Assembly (NCBI RefSeq): GCF_003732705.1
Contig: NZ_MOBR01000006.1
Span: forward strand, 477,287-541,286
From: Pseudomonas frederiksbergensis
Lineage (GTDB): Bacteria > Pseudomonadota > Gammaproteobacteria > Pseudomonadales > Pseudomonadaceae
DNA: 64,000 nucleotides
Direction: 5' to 3'
Below the pieces are notes generated by a model, which was not told the DNA's origin, did not search any database, and was given only the letters and a program-made list of their open reading frames with translations. The position numbers were made by a program, and so were the translations under genes. Below, piece by piece: positions 8,338 through 16,608 of this stretch. Every line of letters starts with the position of its first letter. Position 1 is the stretch's first letter.

Positions 8338-9687
8338 ATGGCCACCAGAAATTCCGCGCCTTTGGCGAGCTACATCGACCTATTGCTGGACGCCGTCTGT
8401 GCGGTGGACAAACAAGGCCGCTTTGTATTTGTCAGTGCAGCATGCGAGCGTATTTTCGGCTACACCCCGGATGAGTTGGTCGGCCAGCCGATGATCGACC
8501 TGGTACACCCCGCCGACCGCCAGCGCACCCTCGATGCCGCGCGAGAAATCATGGGTGGCGAGCCCAAGCTCAACTTCGAAAACCGCTACCTGCGCAAGGA
8601 CGGCGGGGTGGTGCATATCCTCTGGTCGGCGCGCTGGTCGGAAGTCGATCAACTGCGCATCGCCGTGGCCCGGGACATCACCGAACGCAAACAGGCCGAG
8701 TCGCGACAAGCGGCGCTGTATGCGATCTCCGAAGCGGCCCATGCGGCGGAAGATTTGCTGGCACTGTTCAAGCGCATCCACACAATCATCGGCGAATGGC
8801 TGCCGGCGCTGAATTTTTCCGTGGCGCTGTACGACGAACACTGCGCGCAGCTGAATTTCCCCTATCACGTCGATGACCGCGAGCATCAACCAGAACTGCC
8901 CGGCACCGTCACCGGACGTTTGTGCGCCGAGGTCATTCGCAGCGGTCAGCCGATCTTGCTGACCCCGGACCAGGACGAACTGCCTGAAGGTTTCGAAGTG
9001 CTGGTGGCCGGGCAAGACTCGCCCTGTTGGCTCGGCGTGCCGCTGAATTCGCAAAACGGCACCATCGGCGCGCTGATCGTCAAAAGCGAGGCCGGCGGCG
9101 AGCGCTACACCGAGCAGGACAAAGAACTGCTGCAATACGTCTGCGCCCAAGTCGCGACCGCCATCGAGCGCAAGCAATTGCACGCGCGGCTGCAACACAT
9201 GGCCCAATACGATCAACTGACCCAACTGCCCAACCGCGAATTGCTACGTGACCGGCTCAAGGCATCGCTGGCGCTGGCGCGGTCAGAGGGCGGACGCATG
9301 GCGTTGCTGTATGTCGATCTCGACCGTTTCAAACAGGTCAACGACACCCACGGCCATGCGGTCGGCGACATGTTGCTGCAGGCAGTGGCCAATCGCATCA
9401 AGGGGTGCGTGCGCGATACCGACACGGTGGCGCGCATTGGCGGCGACGAGTTCGTGGTGCTGCTGCACAGCATTCAAGCCGCAGAAGATGCCGACAGCGT
9501 CGCCGGAAAAATCCGTCAGGTACTGGTGCAGCCATTACGCCTGGATGGCCACAGCCTGAACATCGAACCGAGCATCGGTGCTGCGCTCTACCCTGAGCAC
9601 GGCACGGAAGAAAAGCAGTTGTTTCGCTATGCCGACGAGGCGATGTACGCGGTCAAACGCCTTCGTCACCGACCGCTTGAAGCCTGA
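8338..9687 (+). CDS. PAS-GAF-GGDEF diguanylate cyclase
   Basis: A 449-residue cytoplasmic signalling enzyme predicted to make cyclic di-GMP from two GTP. A PAS domain (about residues 10-120, ending in ARDITERK) is followed by a GAF domain (about 130-280) and a GGDEF domain. The active-site GGDEF is intact at residues 368-372, and the inhibitory site RDTD lies five residues before it. No transmembrane segment is present, so it senses a cytoplasmic cue. The ATG at 8338 starts the protein just before the PAS domain; an upstream in-frame start at 8314 has less support. Confidence 0.9.
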   Translation: MATRNSAPLASYIDLLLDAVCAVDKQGRFVFVSAACERIFGYTPDELVGQPMIDLVHPADRQRTLDAAREIMGGEPKLNFENRYLRKDGGVVHILWSARWSEVDQLRIAVARDITERKQAESRQAALYAISEAAHAAEDLLALFKRIHTIIGEWLPALNFSVALYDEHCAQLNFPYHVDDREHQPELPGTVTGRLCAEVIRSGQPILLTPDQDELPEGFEVLVAGQDSPCWLGVPLNSQNGTIGALIVKSEAGGERYTEQDKELLQYVCAQVATAIERKQLHARLQHMAQYDQLTQLPNRELLRDRLKASLALARSEGGRMALLYVDLDRFKQVNDTHGHAVGDMLLQAVANRIKGCVRDTDTVARIGGDEFVVLLHSIQAAEDADSVAGKIRQVLVQPLRLDGHSLNIEPSIGAALYPEHGTEEKQLFRYADEAMYAVKRLRHRPLEA

Positions 9688-9804
9688 GTTTTCACCACCG
9701 TTCGTCGCAATTTCCCCGATTTTTTCTAAACCTTTGGCCGGATCTGAATTCTGATCCTATGCGGGCGTTTGCTCGCCGCAATCATCACCAAGAGGATGAG
9801 AATC

Positions 9805-9963
9805 ATGCCTAATTCAAGAAACTCGAACTCGGGAAACTTCGCCAACGATCGAACGAAGGCGTCTGAAGCGGGTCGCAAAGGTGGGAAAACTACCACCACG
9901 ACTGTCGACAAAGACCCTGCGAAACCCGATATGGGCCGCAAAGGTGGGCAGAAATCCAAGTAG
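9805..9963 (+). CDS. KGG-repeat stress-induced small protein
   Basis: A 52-residue very hydrophilic protein with two copies of the KGG stress motif (EAGRKGGKT near residue 22 and MGRKGGQK at the C-terminus), as in E. coli YciG-like proteins, which are induced under stationary-phase and acid stress. An AGAGGATGAG stretch upstream provides the ribosome site. Its molecular function is unknown in the family. It is followed 75 bases later by a DUF4142 gene on the same strand. Confidence 0.85.
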   Translation: MPNSRNSNSGNFANDRTKASEAGRKGGKTTTTTVDKDPAKPDMGRKGGQKSK

Positions 9964-10038
9964 TGGATGAAGGTGGTTTTGATTGAGAGGCGGGAGCGAA
10001 AGCTCCCGTTTGAATTTTATTTCGAGGAGGGCGCGACC

Positions 10039-10542
10039 ATGAGCCGGATGGCCACCCGTTTACGCAATGCCAGTTTTGCCACGTTACTGGGCCTGTGCGC
10101 CAGCAGCGCCTTTGCCCAGTCGCCTGCCGACTTCATCAACGAGGCGTCCGCCAAAGGCATGGCCGACATCGAAGCCAGTCGCCTGGCGCACCAGAAAACC
10201 GAATCCAAAGAGGTCAAGGACTACACCGTCGTGGTCATCAACGACCTGACCACCGCCAACCAGCACCTGGCGAAAATCGCCAAGAAGCTCGACTTGCCGG
10301 TCGCGCCTCGGGAAGAAGTGATCGATAAGTCCAAAACGATGATCCCCGAAGTGAAGGATGGCCCGACGTTCGACCAGGCCTACGCGGCCAGTCAGGTGCA
10401 AAACACCCAGGCTGCTATCGACCAGATCCAGCAGGAAGCGCAGACCACCGACGTTCCGGAAATCAAAGCGTTTGCCGAGGAAACCTTGCCCAAACTGCAA
10501 AACCATCTGCAGATGGCCAAGGCCTTGCAAGCCAGCCGCTAA
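10039..10542 (+). CDS. DUF4142 exported protein
   Basis: A 167-residue protein with a Sec signal peptide (residues 1-27, ending SSAFAQS) and a DUF4142 ferritin-like four-helix domain (start PADFINEASAKGMADIEASR). Members are periplasmic, often stress-linked, and of unknown activity. The start at 10039 is set by the strong GAGGAGG site nine bases upstream; in-frame codons further upstream are not preceded by a site. It ends just before a good terminator. Confidence 0.87.
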   Translation: MSRMATRLRNASFATLLGLCASSAFAQSPADFINEASAKGMADIEASRLAHQKTESKEVKDYTVVVINDLTTANQHLAKIAKKLDLPVAPREEVIDKSKTMIPEVKDGPTFDQAYAASQVQNTQAAIDQIQQEAQTTDVPEIKAFAEETLPKLQNHLQMAKALQASR

Positions 10543-10549
10543 CCGTTAT

Positions 10550-10584
10550 CGCGCGCGGGTGACCTCAGTCACCCGCAGAGGTTT
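10550..10584 (+). terminator. Rho-independent terminator after the DUF4142 gene
   Basis: A hairpin with arms GCGGGTGA and TCACCCGC around a short loop is followed by AGAGGTTTTTTA, starting a few bases after the DUF4142 stop codon. Confidence 0.75.
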
Positions 10585-10585
10585 T

Positions 10586-10996
10586 TTAGCATTGATCCAG
10601 GTTTGATTTCGGCTTGTCGCCGCTGGGGGCGACGTCCATGGAAATCGTCTCGCCTTCGCCGATCTTGCGGTACTGCTTGCGCAACTCCTCCAACTGCTTC
10701 AAATCCAGCGACTCCAGCCCCAGCATCGCGTTCTGCGCCTCTTTCGTCACCCGCAGCAACTCATCGATCTTCAAATGCAAAATATCCGTATCGCGGTTCT
10801 GGGTGTTCTGGATCAGGAACACCATCAGGAAGGTGATGATGGTGGTCGAGGTATTGATGATCAGCTGCCAGGTGTCGTTGTAATGAAAAATCGGCCCGGT
10901 TAACCCCCACACAGCAATCAGAATGATCGCGATCAAAAACGTCGTGGGACTGCCGGCCCACAGCGCGAGTTTCTGCGAGACTTTTGCGAATTTCAT
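10586..10996 (-). CDS. Low-affinity iron permease family membrane protein
   Basis: A 136-residue protein with two transmembrane segments: about residues 15-36 and 46-62, the latter including TSTTIITFLMVFLIQNTQNRD over residues 49-69. A charged cytoplasmic helix follows. This is the signature of the PF04120 family, named after a yeast iron permease, although the bacterial role is unproven. The start at 10996 is chosen because family members begin with this MKFAKVSQ-type segment. Confidence 0.82.
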   Translation of the reverse strand: MKFAKVSQKLALWAGSPTTFLIAIILIAVWGLTGPIFHYNDTWQLIINTSTTIITFLMVFLIQNTQNRDTDILHLKIDELLRVTKEAQNAMLGLESLDLKQLEELRKQYRKIGEGETISMDVAPSGDKPKSNLDQC

Positions 10997-11081
10997 TGCC
11001 GTGTTCCTTATAGGGATGCGCCTGAAGTTCAGACAGCGACGGCTTGCTGAAAATTCTATTGATCTATCGACACAGCAACCA

Positions 11082-11173
11082 TTGTGGGAGCGAGCTTGCT
11101 CGCGATAGCTGACTGGCAGACAACACACGTGTTGAATGTAAGACCGCTATCGCGAGCAAGCTCGCTCCCACAG
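11082..11173. repeat. REPIN
   Basis: Inverted REP units at 11082-11108 (TTGTGGGAGCGAGCTTGCTC) and 11146-11173 lie in the gap between the iron-permease-like gene and the first AidA/PixA gene. The core variant is GAGCTTGCTC. Confidence 0.85.
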
Positions 11174-11201
11174 GGTTTTGCGTTTTTTTTGTGGGATCTA
11201 T

Positions 11202-11744
11202 TCAAGCCGAAAGCTTCACCTCAACCTCCCACCTGAAATACCCCACCACTTCACAATTCTGATTAACCAGCATGAAACTCAACTCGCAGGCTGCAACGCC
11301 TGGGGTCAGGTGCGTGCATTCCCAATAATGATCATCGGCCTGGTGGCTGCCGGGTTGGGTCGGGTTTTCCGGGTTGGGGGCGGGCACGGTGAGGTCGCTG
11401 CTGACTTGCAGTTTTGGCGGCGAAAGCACTTTGGTATCGCCCACGGCCATGTCGTAGAAAACCACGCTGTGTTCGGCGATCAGGCTCACGGTTCTACCGC
11501 GAATGTGGAAGGTTTTTCCGTTGCTTGCGGTTAATGTCAATTTACTGTCATTTTTAGCATTTTTTTCGGAAGACGATCCGCTGGCGACAAAGATAAACCC
11601 ATCGCTGATAGTCGTCGGTTTTTCGGCTTCCATGCTGGGTGTCGGATACTTTTCGAGCAGCGATTCCGCATCGACGATCAGCAGCACATTGTTGGCCGCC
11701 GCGACACTGGATGAAGGCGATTTGATCGGTTCGGAAGTCATCAT
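11202..11744 (-). CDS. AidA/PixA-type inclusion body family protein
   Basis: A 180-residue protein of the AidA/PixA inclusion body family. The family pattern is visible: an N-terminal strand VLLIVDAESLLEKYP, a central GRTVSLIAEHSVVFYDM, and the C-terminal block NPENPTQPGSHQADDHYW with FMLVNQNCEVVGYFRW. Members are abundant soluble proteins in Photorhabdus, Xenorhabdus and Ralstonia, controlled by quorum sensing or phase; the biochemical role is unknown. A GGA site sits 7 bases before the ATG at 11744. It lies downstream of a paralogue on the same strand. Confidence 0.85.
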   Translation of the reverse strand: MMTSEPIKSPSSSVAAANNVLLIVDAESLLEKYPTPSMEAEKPTTISDGFIFVASGSSSEKNAKNDSKLTLTASNGKTFHIRGRTVSLIAEHSVVFYDMAVGDTKVLSPPKLQVSSDLTVPAPNPENPTQPGSHQADDHYWECTHLTPGVAACELSFMLVNQNCEVVGYFRWEVEVKLSA

Positions 11745-11827
11745 GGATTCCTTTCATGATGTTGGCACGAGACGACAGCCGCTTCGGTTCATGCAAGACA
11801 TCCTGTTCCTGCCGAAACGGCAACGAA

Positions 11828-11853
11828 CGGGGAAGGCCCCTTGTTACCAAGGG
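11828..11853 (-). terminator. Possible attenuator between the two AidA/PixA genes
   Basis: A perfect inverted repeat with arms GGCCCCTTG and CAAGGGGCC lies 12 bases after the stop of the upstream AidA/PixA gene. No T-run follows, so it may be an mRNA stability structure or a weak terminator. Confidence 0.35.
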
Positions 11854-11864
11854 GCCAGCCTTCG

Positions 11865-12368
11865 TCAGTTGCTGATGGTGATGAACGGATCCCATGAGCA
11901 GCAGCCGACAACTTTGCAGTCGCGATCGACAATCAGGAAATGGAAGTGATAGGTCACGCTGCCGGTCTTGAGTGTTTCCGAGGACCAGTAATGGTTAGTG
12001 ACCTTCTGGCAGCTCGGCACCGACGGGTTTTCAGGGTTGGGCACGGCAACGCAGGCTTCAGCCTCGCGCGGGGTAGGGGTGGAGATCAGGTTGTTGCCCT
12101 GGTTGGCGATAAATTTGTAGAAAATCACCGCGGTCTCGAAGCTCTGCGACAGGCTGGTTTCACGCCAGCGAACCAGGTCGCCCACCCGGGCCTTCAAGTT
12201 GAGTTCGCCACCGGCCTGGCCATTGATCACGTTGTCGCGGTTGGTCACCATGTACACATGGTTGACGTCGATCAGCGTTGGCGACGCGGGGTTTTTGCTG
12301 ATGTTCGGGTAGTTTTTCAGAATGGTTTCGGTGTCGATAGAGACCAGCACATCCGTGACTCGAGACAT
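11865..12368 (-). CDS. AidA/PixA-type inclusion body family protein
   Basis: A 167-residue paralogue of the gene at 11202-11744, sharing VSIDTETILKNYP, the central ETAVIFYKF strand, and the end block NPENPSVPSCQKVTNHYW plus FLIVDRDCKVVGCC. The two differ widely in between, so the duplication is old. An AAGGAGC ribosome site is 7 bases before the ATG. It is the promoter-proximal member of the pair. The 390 bases upstream hold no gene and presumably carry its promoter. Confidence 0.87.
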   Translation of the reverse strand: MSRVTDVLVSIDTETILKNYPNISKNPASPTLIDVNHVYMVTNRDNVINGQAGGELNLKARVGDLVRWRETSLSQSFETAVIFYKFIANQGNNLISTPTPREAEACVAVPNPENPSVPSCQKVTNHYWSSETLKTGSVTYHFHFLIVDRDCKVVGCCSWDPFITISN

Positions 12369-12760
12369 AGTAAAGCTCCTTGTTCATAGTGATTGCCCGG
12401 ACTTTCCAGGCATGACAACGCTTGCTTGCCTTACGGCCGTTGCTGAAACACTACGGGCGGAACCCTGCTTGCACGAGGCACGAGTTGGCCTTGCTCCTTG
12501 CGTGCAAATTAACAGGTCGGGTTCCTTCCGACTGGCCGCGATTAGGACTATAGATGCGATATGTAGGCTGTCAAAATTGCTTGGCTGTTCCCAAGACGAA
12601 CGGTCGATTTGGTTATGATTCGCGATCATTTGGCGATAAGAAAATCCCGCTTCAGATCCACCGTGTTACATAAGTCGAATAGGGCTGGCGCGTGGGTCGG
12701 GGTATCGTAGCGAACCGGTTGTCCGGCCATGCCAGGGCACCCCTTCGACAGGAGAACGCA

Positions 12761-13531
12761 ATGAGTTGGTCCGCCAAGCAATACGTCGCTTTTGAAGATG
12801 AACGCACCCGTCCGGCCCGGGATCTGCTCGCAGCGATCCCGCCGGTGGACGCGCGCTCGGCCATCGACATCGGCTGCGGCCCCGGCAATTCCACAGAGTT
12901 GCTGGTGGAACGCTTCGACAATGCATGGGTGCGCGGCGTGGACAGTTCGCCCGACATGATTGAAGCCGCCCGCAAGCGCCTGCCACAAGTGAAGTTCGAC
13001 ACCGTTGACATCGGAACCTGGAACGATAGCGGCCCGTTCGACGTGATCTTCGCCAACGCGGTGTTGCAGTGGTTGCCCGATCACGCGACGTTATTGCCCT
13101 CACTGGCCGGCAGATTGACCAAGGGTGGCAGCCTCGCTATTCAAATGCCGGATAACCTCAACGAACCGTCCCATCGTCTGATGCGCGAAGTCGCCGCCAA
13201 TGGCCCGTGGGCCAGCAAACTGGCGGACGCCGCCGGGCAACGGACGGAAATGGCCAGCGCCAGCGCTTACTATTCGATGCTGCGACCGCACTGTAAGCGC
13301 GTCGATGTGTGGCGCACGACTTACCATCATCCGCTGGCGGGTGGGGCTTCGGGCGTGGTGGAGTGGTTCAAGGGGAGCGGGTTGCGGCCGTTTCTCGATC
13401 CGCTGGATGAGGGCGAGCGGGCGGAGTATCTGAAGCGGTATTTGACTGAGATTGAACAGGCTTATCCGGCGTTGGAGGATGGGACGGTGTTGCTTCCGTT
13501 TCCTCGGTTGTTCATCGTCGCAACGCGGTAA
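12761..13531 (+). CDS. tam: Trans-aconitate 2-methyltransferase
   Basis: A 256-residue cytoplasmic SAM-dependent enzyme that methylates trans-aconitate, a by-product of cis-aconitate isomerisation that inhibits aconitase. The glycine-rich SAM motif AIDIGCGPGNS starts near residue 38, and the N-terminal WSAKQYVAFEDERTRPARDL is characteristic of Tam. The length matches E. coli Tam (252). The ATG at 12761 has CAGGAG 8 bases upstream; earlier in-frame codons are ignored. Confidence 0.9.
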   Translation: MSWSAKQYVAFEDERTRPARDLLAAIPPVDARSAIDIGCGPGNSTELLVERFDNAWVRGVDSSPDMIEAARKRLPQVKFDTVDIGTWNDSGPFDVIFANAVLQWLPDHATLLPSLAGRLTKGGSLAIQMPDNLNEPSHRLMREVAANGPWASKLADAAGQRTEMASASAYYSMLRPHCKRVDVWRTTYHHPLAGGASGVVEWFKGSGLRPFLDPLDEGERAEYLKRYLTEIEQAYPALEDGTVLLPFPRLFIVATR

Positions 13532-13566
13532 AAAAGCCAATGAGCTAGTCATCTGAAACACTGAAC

Positions 13567-13657
13567 CTGTGGGAGCGAGCTTGCTCGCGATAGCGGTCCA
13601 ACATTCAACAATGTGTTGTCTGGCAGTCCGCCATCGCGAGCAAGCTCGCTCCCACAA
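13567..13657. repeat. REPIN
   Basis: Inverted REP units at 13567-13592 and 13632-13657 (core GAGCTTGCTC, TGTGGG ends outward) lie between the convergent tam and methyltransferase genes. Confidence 0.85.
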
Positions 13658-13701
13658 TGGATTGTGGTGTTCTTTAACTAATTGGCATCAAGCAGATAAT
13701 T

Positions 13702-14430
13702 TCAACGCTCAACCGCCACCAACATCATCATCGGCCGCTCACGCTCCTCCGCCAGCGCTGGCTGCGCTGCAACCTGCGCATCGCTCGGCCCCCATTCATT
13801 GACGTGCCGAATCGTGAATCCCGCCGCAATCAGCGTATTCAGCAACGTCCCCATCGTCCGGTGCTGTTTGATCACACCCTCCGCCAGCCAATTCGTCACC
13901 CGCTCACCTTCCAGCTGATAACTGTCCAGTGGCCAACGCTTGTGACCTTCGCCATCAATCAACCAACCCGGATTACGCGGCGCCATGAAAATCGGGTGTT
14001 CGATGGAAAATACAAAACGCGAACCGGGTTTCAGTGCTGCGTAAATGTTGGCAAACAGGCCGGGCAGATCCTTGATGTAGTGCAGCGCCAGAGAGCTGTA
14101 GGCCAAATCGAAACTGCCTGCGGGCAGGTCAAGTTGCTCCAGATCAGCGCGGGCATATTGGATATTGGCAGCGGAGGTCGTCTTGCGCGCCTGCTCCAGC
14201 ATCTTCTCCGACACATCGAGACCGAGCACGCTGTCGGCACCTTGCTCACTGGCCCAGCGGCTGAACCAGCCGTAACCGCAGCCCAGGTCCACCACTTTCA
14301 GACCTTTCATCGGCGGCAGCATGGATTGAAGCGCCGGCCATTCAGGCGCGGCATCCAGTCCACCGATGGAACGGCCCATCTGGCTATAGCCCTGGAAAAA
14401 TTCCGGATCGTCGTAAATGTTTTGCGTCAT
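13702..14430 (-). CDS. Class I SAM-dependent methyltransferase
   Basis: A methyltransferase of about 242 residues. Motif I VVDLGCGYGWFSRWA (about residues 46-60), an acidic residue closing the second strand (LGLDVSEKM), and a post-motif block DLAYSSLALHYI place it in the class I Rossmann group (Methyltransf_11/25). The substrate is unknown. The ATG at 14430 (MTQNIYDD) gives the family N-terminus; an ATG two codons upstream at 14436 is equally possible. It converges on tam, but no functional link is evident. Confidence 0.82.
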   Translation of the reverse strand: MTQNIYDDPEFFQGYSQMGRSIGGLDAAPEWPALQSMLPPMKGLKVVDLGCGYGWFSRWASEQGADSVLGLDVSEKMLEQARKTTSAANIQYARADLEQLDLPAGSFDLAYSSLALHYIKDLPGLFANIYAALKPGSRFVFSIEHPIFMAPRNPGWLIDGEGHKRWPLDSYQLEGERVTNWLAEGVIKQHRTMGTLLNTLIAAGFTIRHVNEWGPSDAQVAAQPALAEERERPMMMLVAVER

Positions 14431-14660
14431 GTTCAAATTGCTCTGTTGAGTTCGTCACGGGCGGCACCGGTGGTGCGGCCGATTGGTTTCCCTCGAAGAG
14501 TTGTGGCGCGTATTCGTTGATGGCCGCGCAGGGGGAGGGTGGTTGTAGATGGAAGAGATGCTAGCGGGGGCAGCGGAGAAGGGAAATGGTATGTGCGTTG
14601 GGGATTTGTAAGCACTGCGGCGGTTAACGCCGATCAGTTAAGGCGTGAACACCAAAATCC

Positions 14661-14752
14661 CTGTGGGAGCGAGCTTGCTCGCGATGACGGTTTAACATTC
14701 AACAGAAGTATTGCCAGGCAGTCCGCTATCGCGAGCAAGCTCGCTCCCACAG
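14661..14752. repeat. REPIN
   Basis: Inverted REP units at 14661-14687 and 14725-14752, core GAGCTTGCTC. It fills much of the 409-base gene-free stretch between the methyltransferase (14436) and the DUF6124-like gene (14846). Nothing else was seen there except a terminator at its right end. Confidence 0.85.
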
Positions 14753-14804
14753 GTTTGACCTTTGGCTGATCGGGATTAGCCATTCGTGGGCGGTCAATGC
14801 CAAC

Positions 14805-14832
14805 GAAAAGGGCGCCCCAAAAGGCGCCCGAT
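14805..14832 (-). terminator. Rho-independent terminator of the DUF6124-like gene
   Basis: Read on the minus strand, arms GGGCGCC and GGCGCCC (loop about TTTTG) are followed by TTTT, beginning 14 bases after the stop codon at 14846. Confidence 0.75.
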
Positions 14833-14845
14833 CTAACCGTCAGAA

Positions 14846-15109
14846 CTATTCCGCATCCATGCGTCGAGCGATCACGTCCAGCACATCGCAACCGTCGCGC
14901 AAGGGCACGCAGCAGAGCAATGCAAAGTCGCTGAGGACCACCGAATCAGACGTGATGTCACCGCGCATCGCGAGGTTTTCCAGGAGCTGCGTCACGGCCC
15001 GGATTCTGTAACTGGCCGTACTGAGCAGTGAGTGCAGCGGTTGAGTGGTGTTGACGAACAGGGAAGGTAGGTCGTCGGCGTTGCTGGTTAGAGCCATGTA
15101 TTCGTTCAT
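14846..15109 (-). CDS. Small DUF3077/DUF6124-like protein
   Basis: An 87-residue protein that looks like the small Pseudomonas DUF3077/DUF6124 group, with a helical middle (TTQPLHSLLSTASYRIRAVT) and a conserved-looking core. The function is unknown. No convincing Shine-Dalgarno sequence precedes the ATG at 15109. Instead a perfect hairpin (15125-15141) sits about 16 bases upstream, so translation could be structure-controlled. An alternative start is the Met at codon 5. Confidence 0.6.
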   Translation of the reverse strand: MNEYMALTSNADDLPSLFVNTTQPLHSLLSTASYRIRAVTQLLENLAMRGDITSDSVVLSDFALLCCVPLRDGCDVLDVIARRMDAE

Positions 15110-15124
15110 GAGTGATTACCGGTT

Positions 15125-15173
15125 GTAGGTTAAAGACCTACCACTCAATCGTCGCCAAACAATAGGGTGGTAG
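15125..15173 (-). promoter_or_regulatory. Two mutually exclusive leader hairpins
   Basis: Just upstream of the small gene at 14846-15109, GTAGGT (15125-15130) pairs with ACCTAC (15136-15141) in a short hairpin. CTACCAC (15138-15144), which shares bases with that arm, can instead pair with GTGGTAG (15167-15173). Both cannot form at once, as in an attenuator or riboregulator. Nothing is known to bind here; this is read from the sequence only. Confidence 0.4.
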
Positions 15174-15336
15174 CTGTACGCGGGTTGGCGAACCGGACAA
15201 CGGTAAAACCGGCAGACCCGAAGATCTCCCACGCACAGCCACCAAAAAAAGCGCAGCAAAGTGCAGTCAGAAAACTCCGCAAAATCTCGAAGCTCTCTGG
15301 GTCGTTGTCATCAAGTCGCCAAACTCGATACGCCAT
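15145..15336 (-). other. Unlikely small ORF or leader sequence upstream of the DUF6124-like gene
   Basis: A 63-residue open frame (start MAYRVWRLDD, end ATTLLFGDD) ends 36 bases before the DUF6124-like gene. It has no ribosome site. It may be a real small peptide, but it is at least as likely to be part of a conserved noncoding leader that happens to be open. The rest of 15337-15609 holds no supportable gene. Confidence 0.25.
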
Positions 15337-15609
15337 TTGGGCGCGGATCGACTATAGGCCTCGTGACAAAGACACAGCAATCCGCAAGTCTACGGACAAT
15401 TCCTAGAGTAGTGTAGGACGTTGCTTTTTTGAAAAATCGACTGATAAAGAGAGAGCTGAGTAGGGGGAGGAGGATGTGAACCGTGAGTAAAAAATTACAG
15501 CGTTTTATAAAGACCTGAGCATTTTATTCACTGGCGTCGAGAGCTCTCAAACGCTTCACCCATCTAGGTCCAGCTATGGTGCATATTCAGGATTCAATTG
15601 AGTAACGCT

Positions 15610-16068
15610 ATGAAGATTGAATTTCGAACAAAAATCTACCTTGGTGTGGCCCTGCTGATGTTTTCCACGGCAGTCCTTGCCGAGTCCTGTGAAACGATCC
15701 TTGCTGCACTCAAGGAGGAGCGTCACTTAACGCAAATAAAACAGGCAGTAGATAAACAAAATACTGAATATCGAGATGGCCCGAATATCACGCTGTCCGT
15801 AAATTGCGCGCTCGGTAAGCCTAATGTGTACGTATTGTGGGACGGCCCAAATCCCGATCAGCAGTTCTATGAGTTGCTCGGTCGTGTTGGCGTTCTGGTT
15901 TCGTCGCGATCTGCGGCTGACGTTGTTAAGTTTTCGAAGCAATGCCGTCAGCAGGCAATTGAGGATAGCGGCGAAATCGCAACGGTTGAGGACAAAGGAT
16001 TAGCTATTGAATGTCAGGCGTTTGCCCGAGAGGGTGGTGGAACTAGCATTTCTCTGTTTGCTGAGTGA
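15610..16068 (+). CDS. Exported protein of unknown function
   Basis: A 152-residue protein not recognised by family. A signal peptide is clear (residues 1-25, ending STAVLAES). The mature part contains four cysteines that could form two disulfides in the periplasm. The ATG at 15610 is preferred over a TTG at 15598. Base composition is visibly more A+T-rich than neighbouring genes, which suggests an accessory origin. Confidence 0.65.
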   Translation: MKIEFRTKIYLGVALLMFSTAVLAESCETILAALKEERHLTQIKQAVDKQNTEYRDGPNITLSVNCALGKPNVYVLWDGPNPDQQFYELLGRVGVLVSSRSAADVVKFSKQCRQQAIEDSGEIATVEDKGLAIECQAFAREGGGTSISLFAE

Positions 16069-16130
16069 CCCTACACTCTGATCCCCCAGAACTATGATCA
16101 AGCCCAGCTCGTTGAGCTGTTAACAGAGGC

Positions 16131-16319
16131 ATGAAATTGATGTGTACAGCCAAGCTTGAGAAGACCAGTGCTTTGACAGAGTTTTTCTCTAAAACCTCCC
16201 CTGAGACCCGGCGTGACATTTTGATGGACGTCATCAGCAAGGCTAACGCCTCTCAACGAGAAGTCGTACAGAAAGCTGAGGCAATCAAAGCCGCAAGGAA
16301 TGAATCTCCGGCGATTTAA
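16131..16319 (+). CDS. Small helical protein of unknown function
   Basis: A 62-residue highly charged protein predicted to be mostly helical (SPETRRDILMDVISKANASQ). It starts 62 bases after the exported protein and ends before a strong bidirectional terminator. The family was not recognised. It could be a regulator or antitoxin-sized protein, but no partner is visible. Confidence 0.55.
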   Translation: MKLMCTAKLEKTSALTEFFSKTSPETRRDILMDVISKANASQREVVQKAEAIKAARNESPAI

Positions 16320-16346
16320 TTTTTCGTATTGCCTAAACTCCAGACA

Positions 16347-16378
16347 CAAAAAAACCGGCCACCTGGACCGGTTTTTTT
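16347..16378. terminator. Bidirectional terminator
   Basis: An A-run, then arms AACCGG and CCGGTT around a short loop, then a T-run. It can end transcription of the small ORF on the plus strand and of tRNA-Gly on the minus strand. Confidence 0.85.
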
Positions 16379-16429
16379 CTATCTCTACATCCCCCGCCAA
16401 AAACCTTCAACGTGAGACCAAAATTCGAT

Positions 16430-16503
16430 TGGAGCGGGTGAAGGGAATCGAACCCTCGTTATCAGCTTGGGAAGCTGGAGTAATGCCATTATACGACACC
16501 CGC
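16430..16503 (-). tRNA. tRNA-Gly (anticodon CCC)
   Basis: A 74-base cloverleaf on the minus strand with encoded CCA. The acceptor is GCGGGTG, the T-arm has GGTTCGATTCC, and the anticodon loop TTCCCAA reads CCC, decoding GGG. The first pair of the anticodon stem appears to be a C-A mismatch. An A+T-richer pocket of unknown small ORFs (14.8-16.4 kb) adjoins its 3' end. Confidence 0.93.
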
Positions 16504-16608
16504 TCAGAGCGGCTGACTTTGTACCAGATGTGCGCGCGGATTTGAAGTTTTTCTTTGTGTGCGATGCGTTTAGCGTGAGTGGCACGAAGGCATGGACCGT
16601 GTGATGGC

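Noticed and set aside
16430..16503. A duplicated tRNA-Gly 3' end as an att site
   Set aside because: I looked for a second copy of the tRNA 3' end in 14-16.4 kb and saw none, so no direct repeat is claimed.
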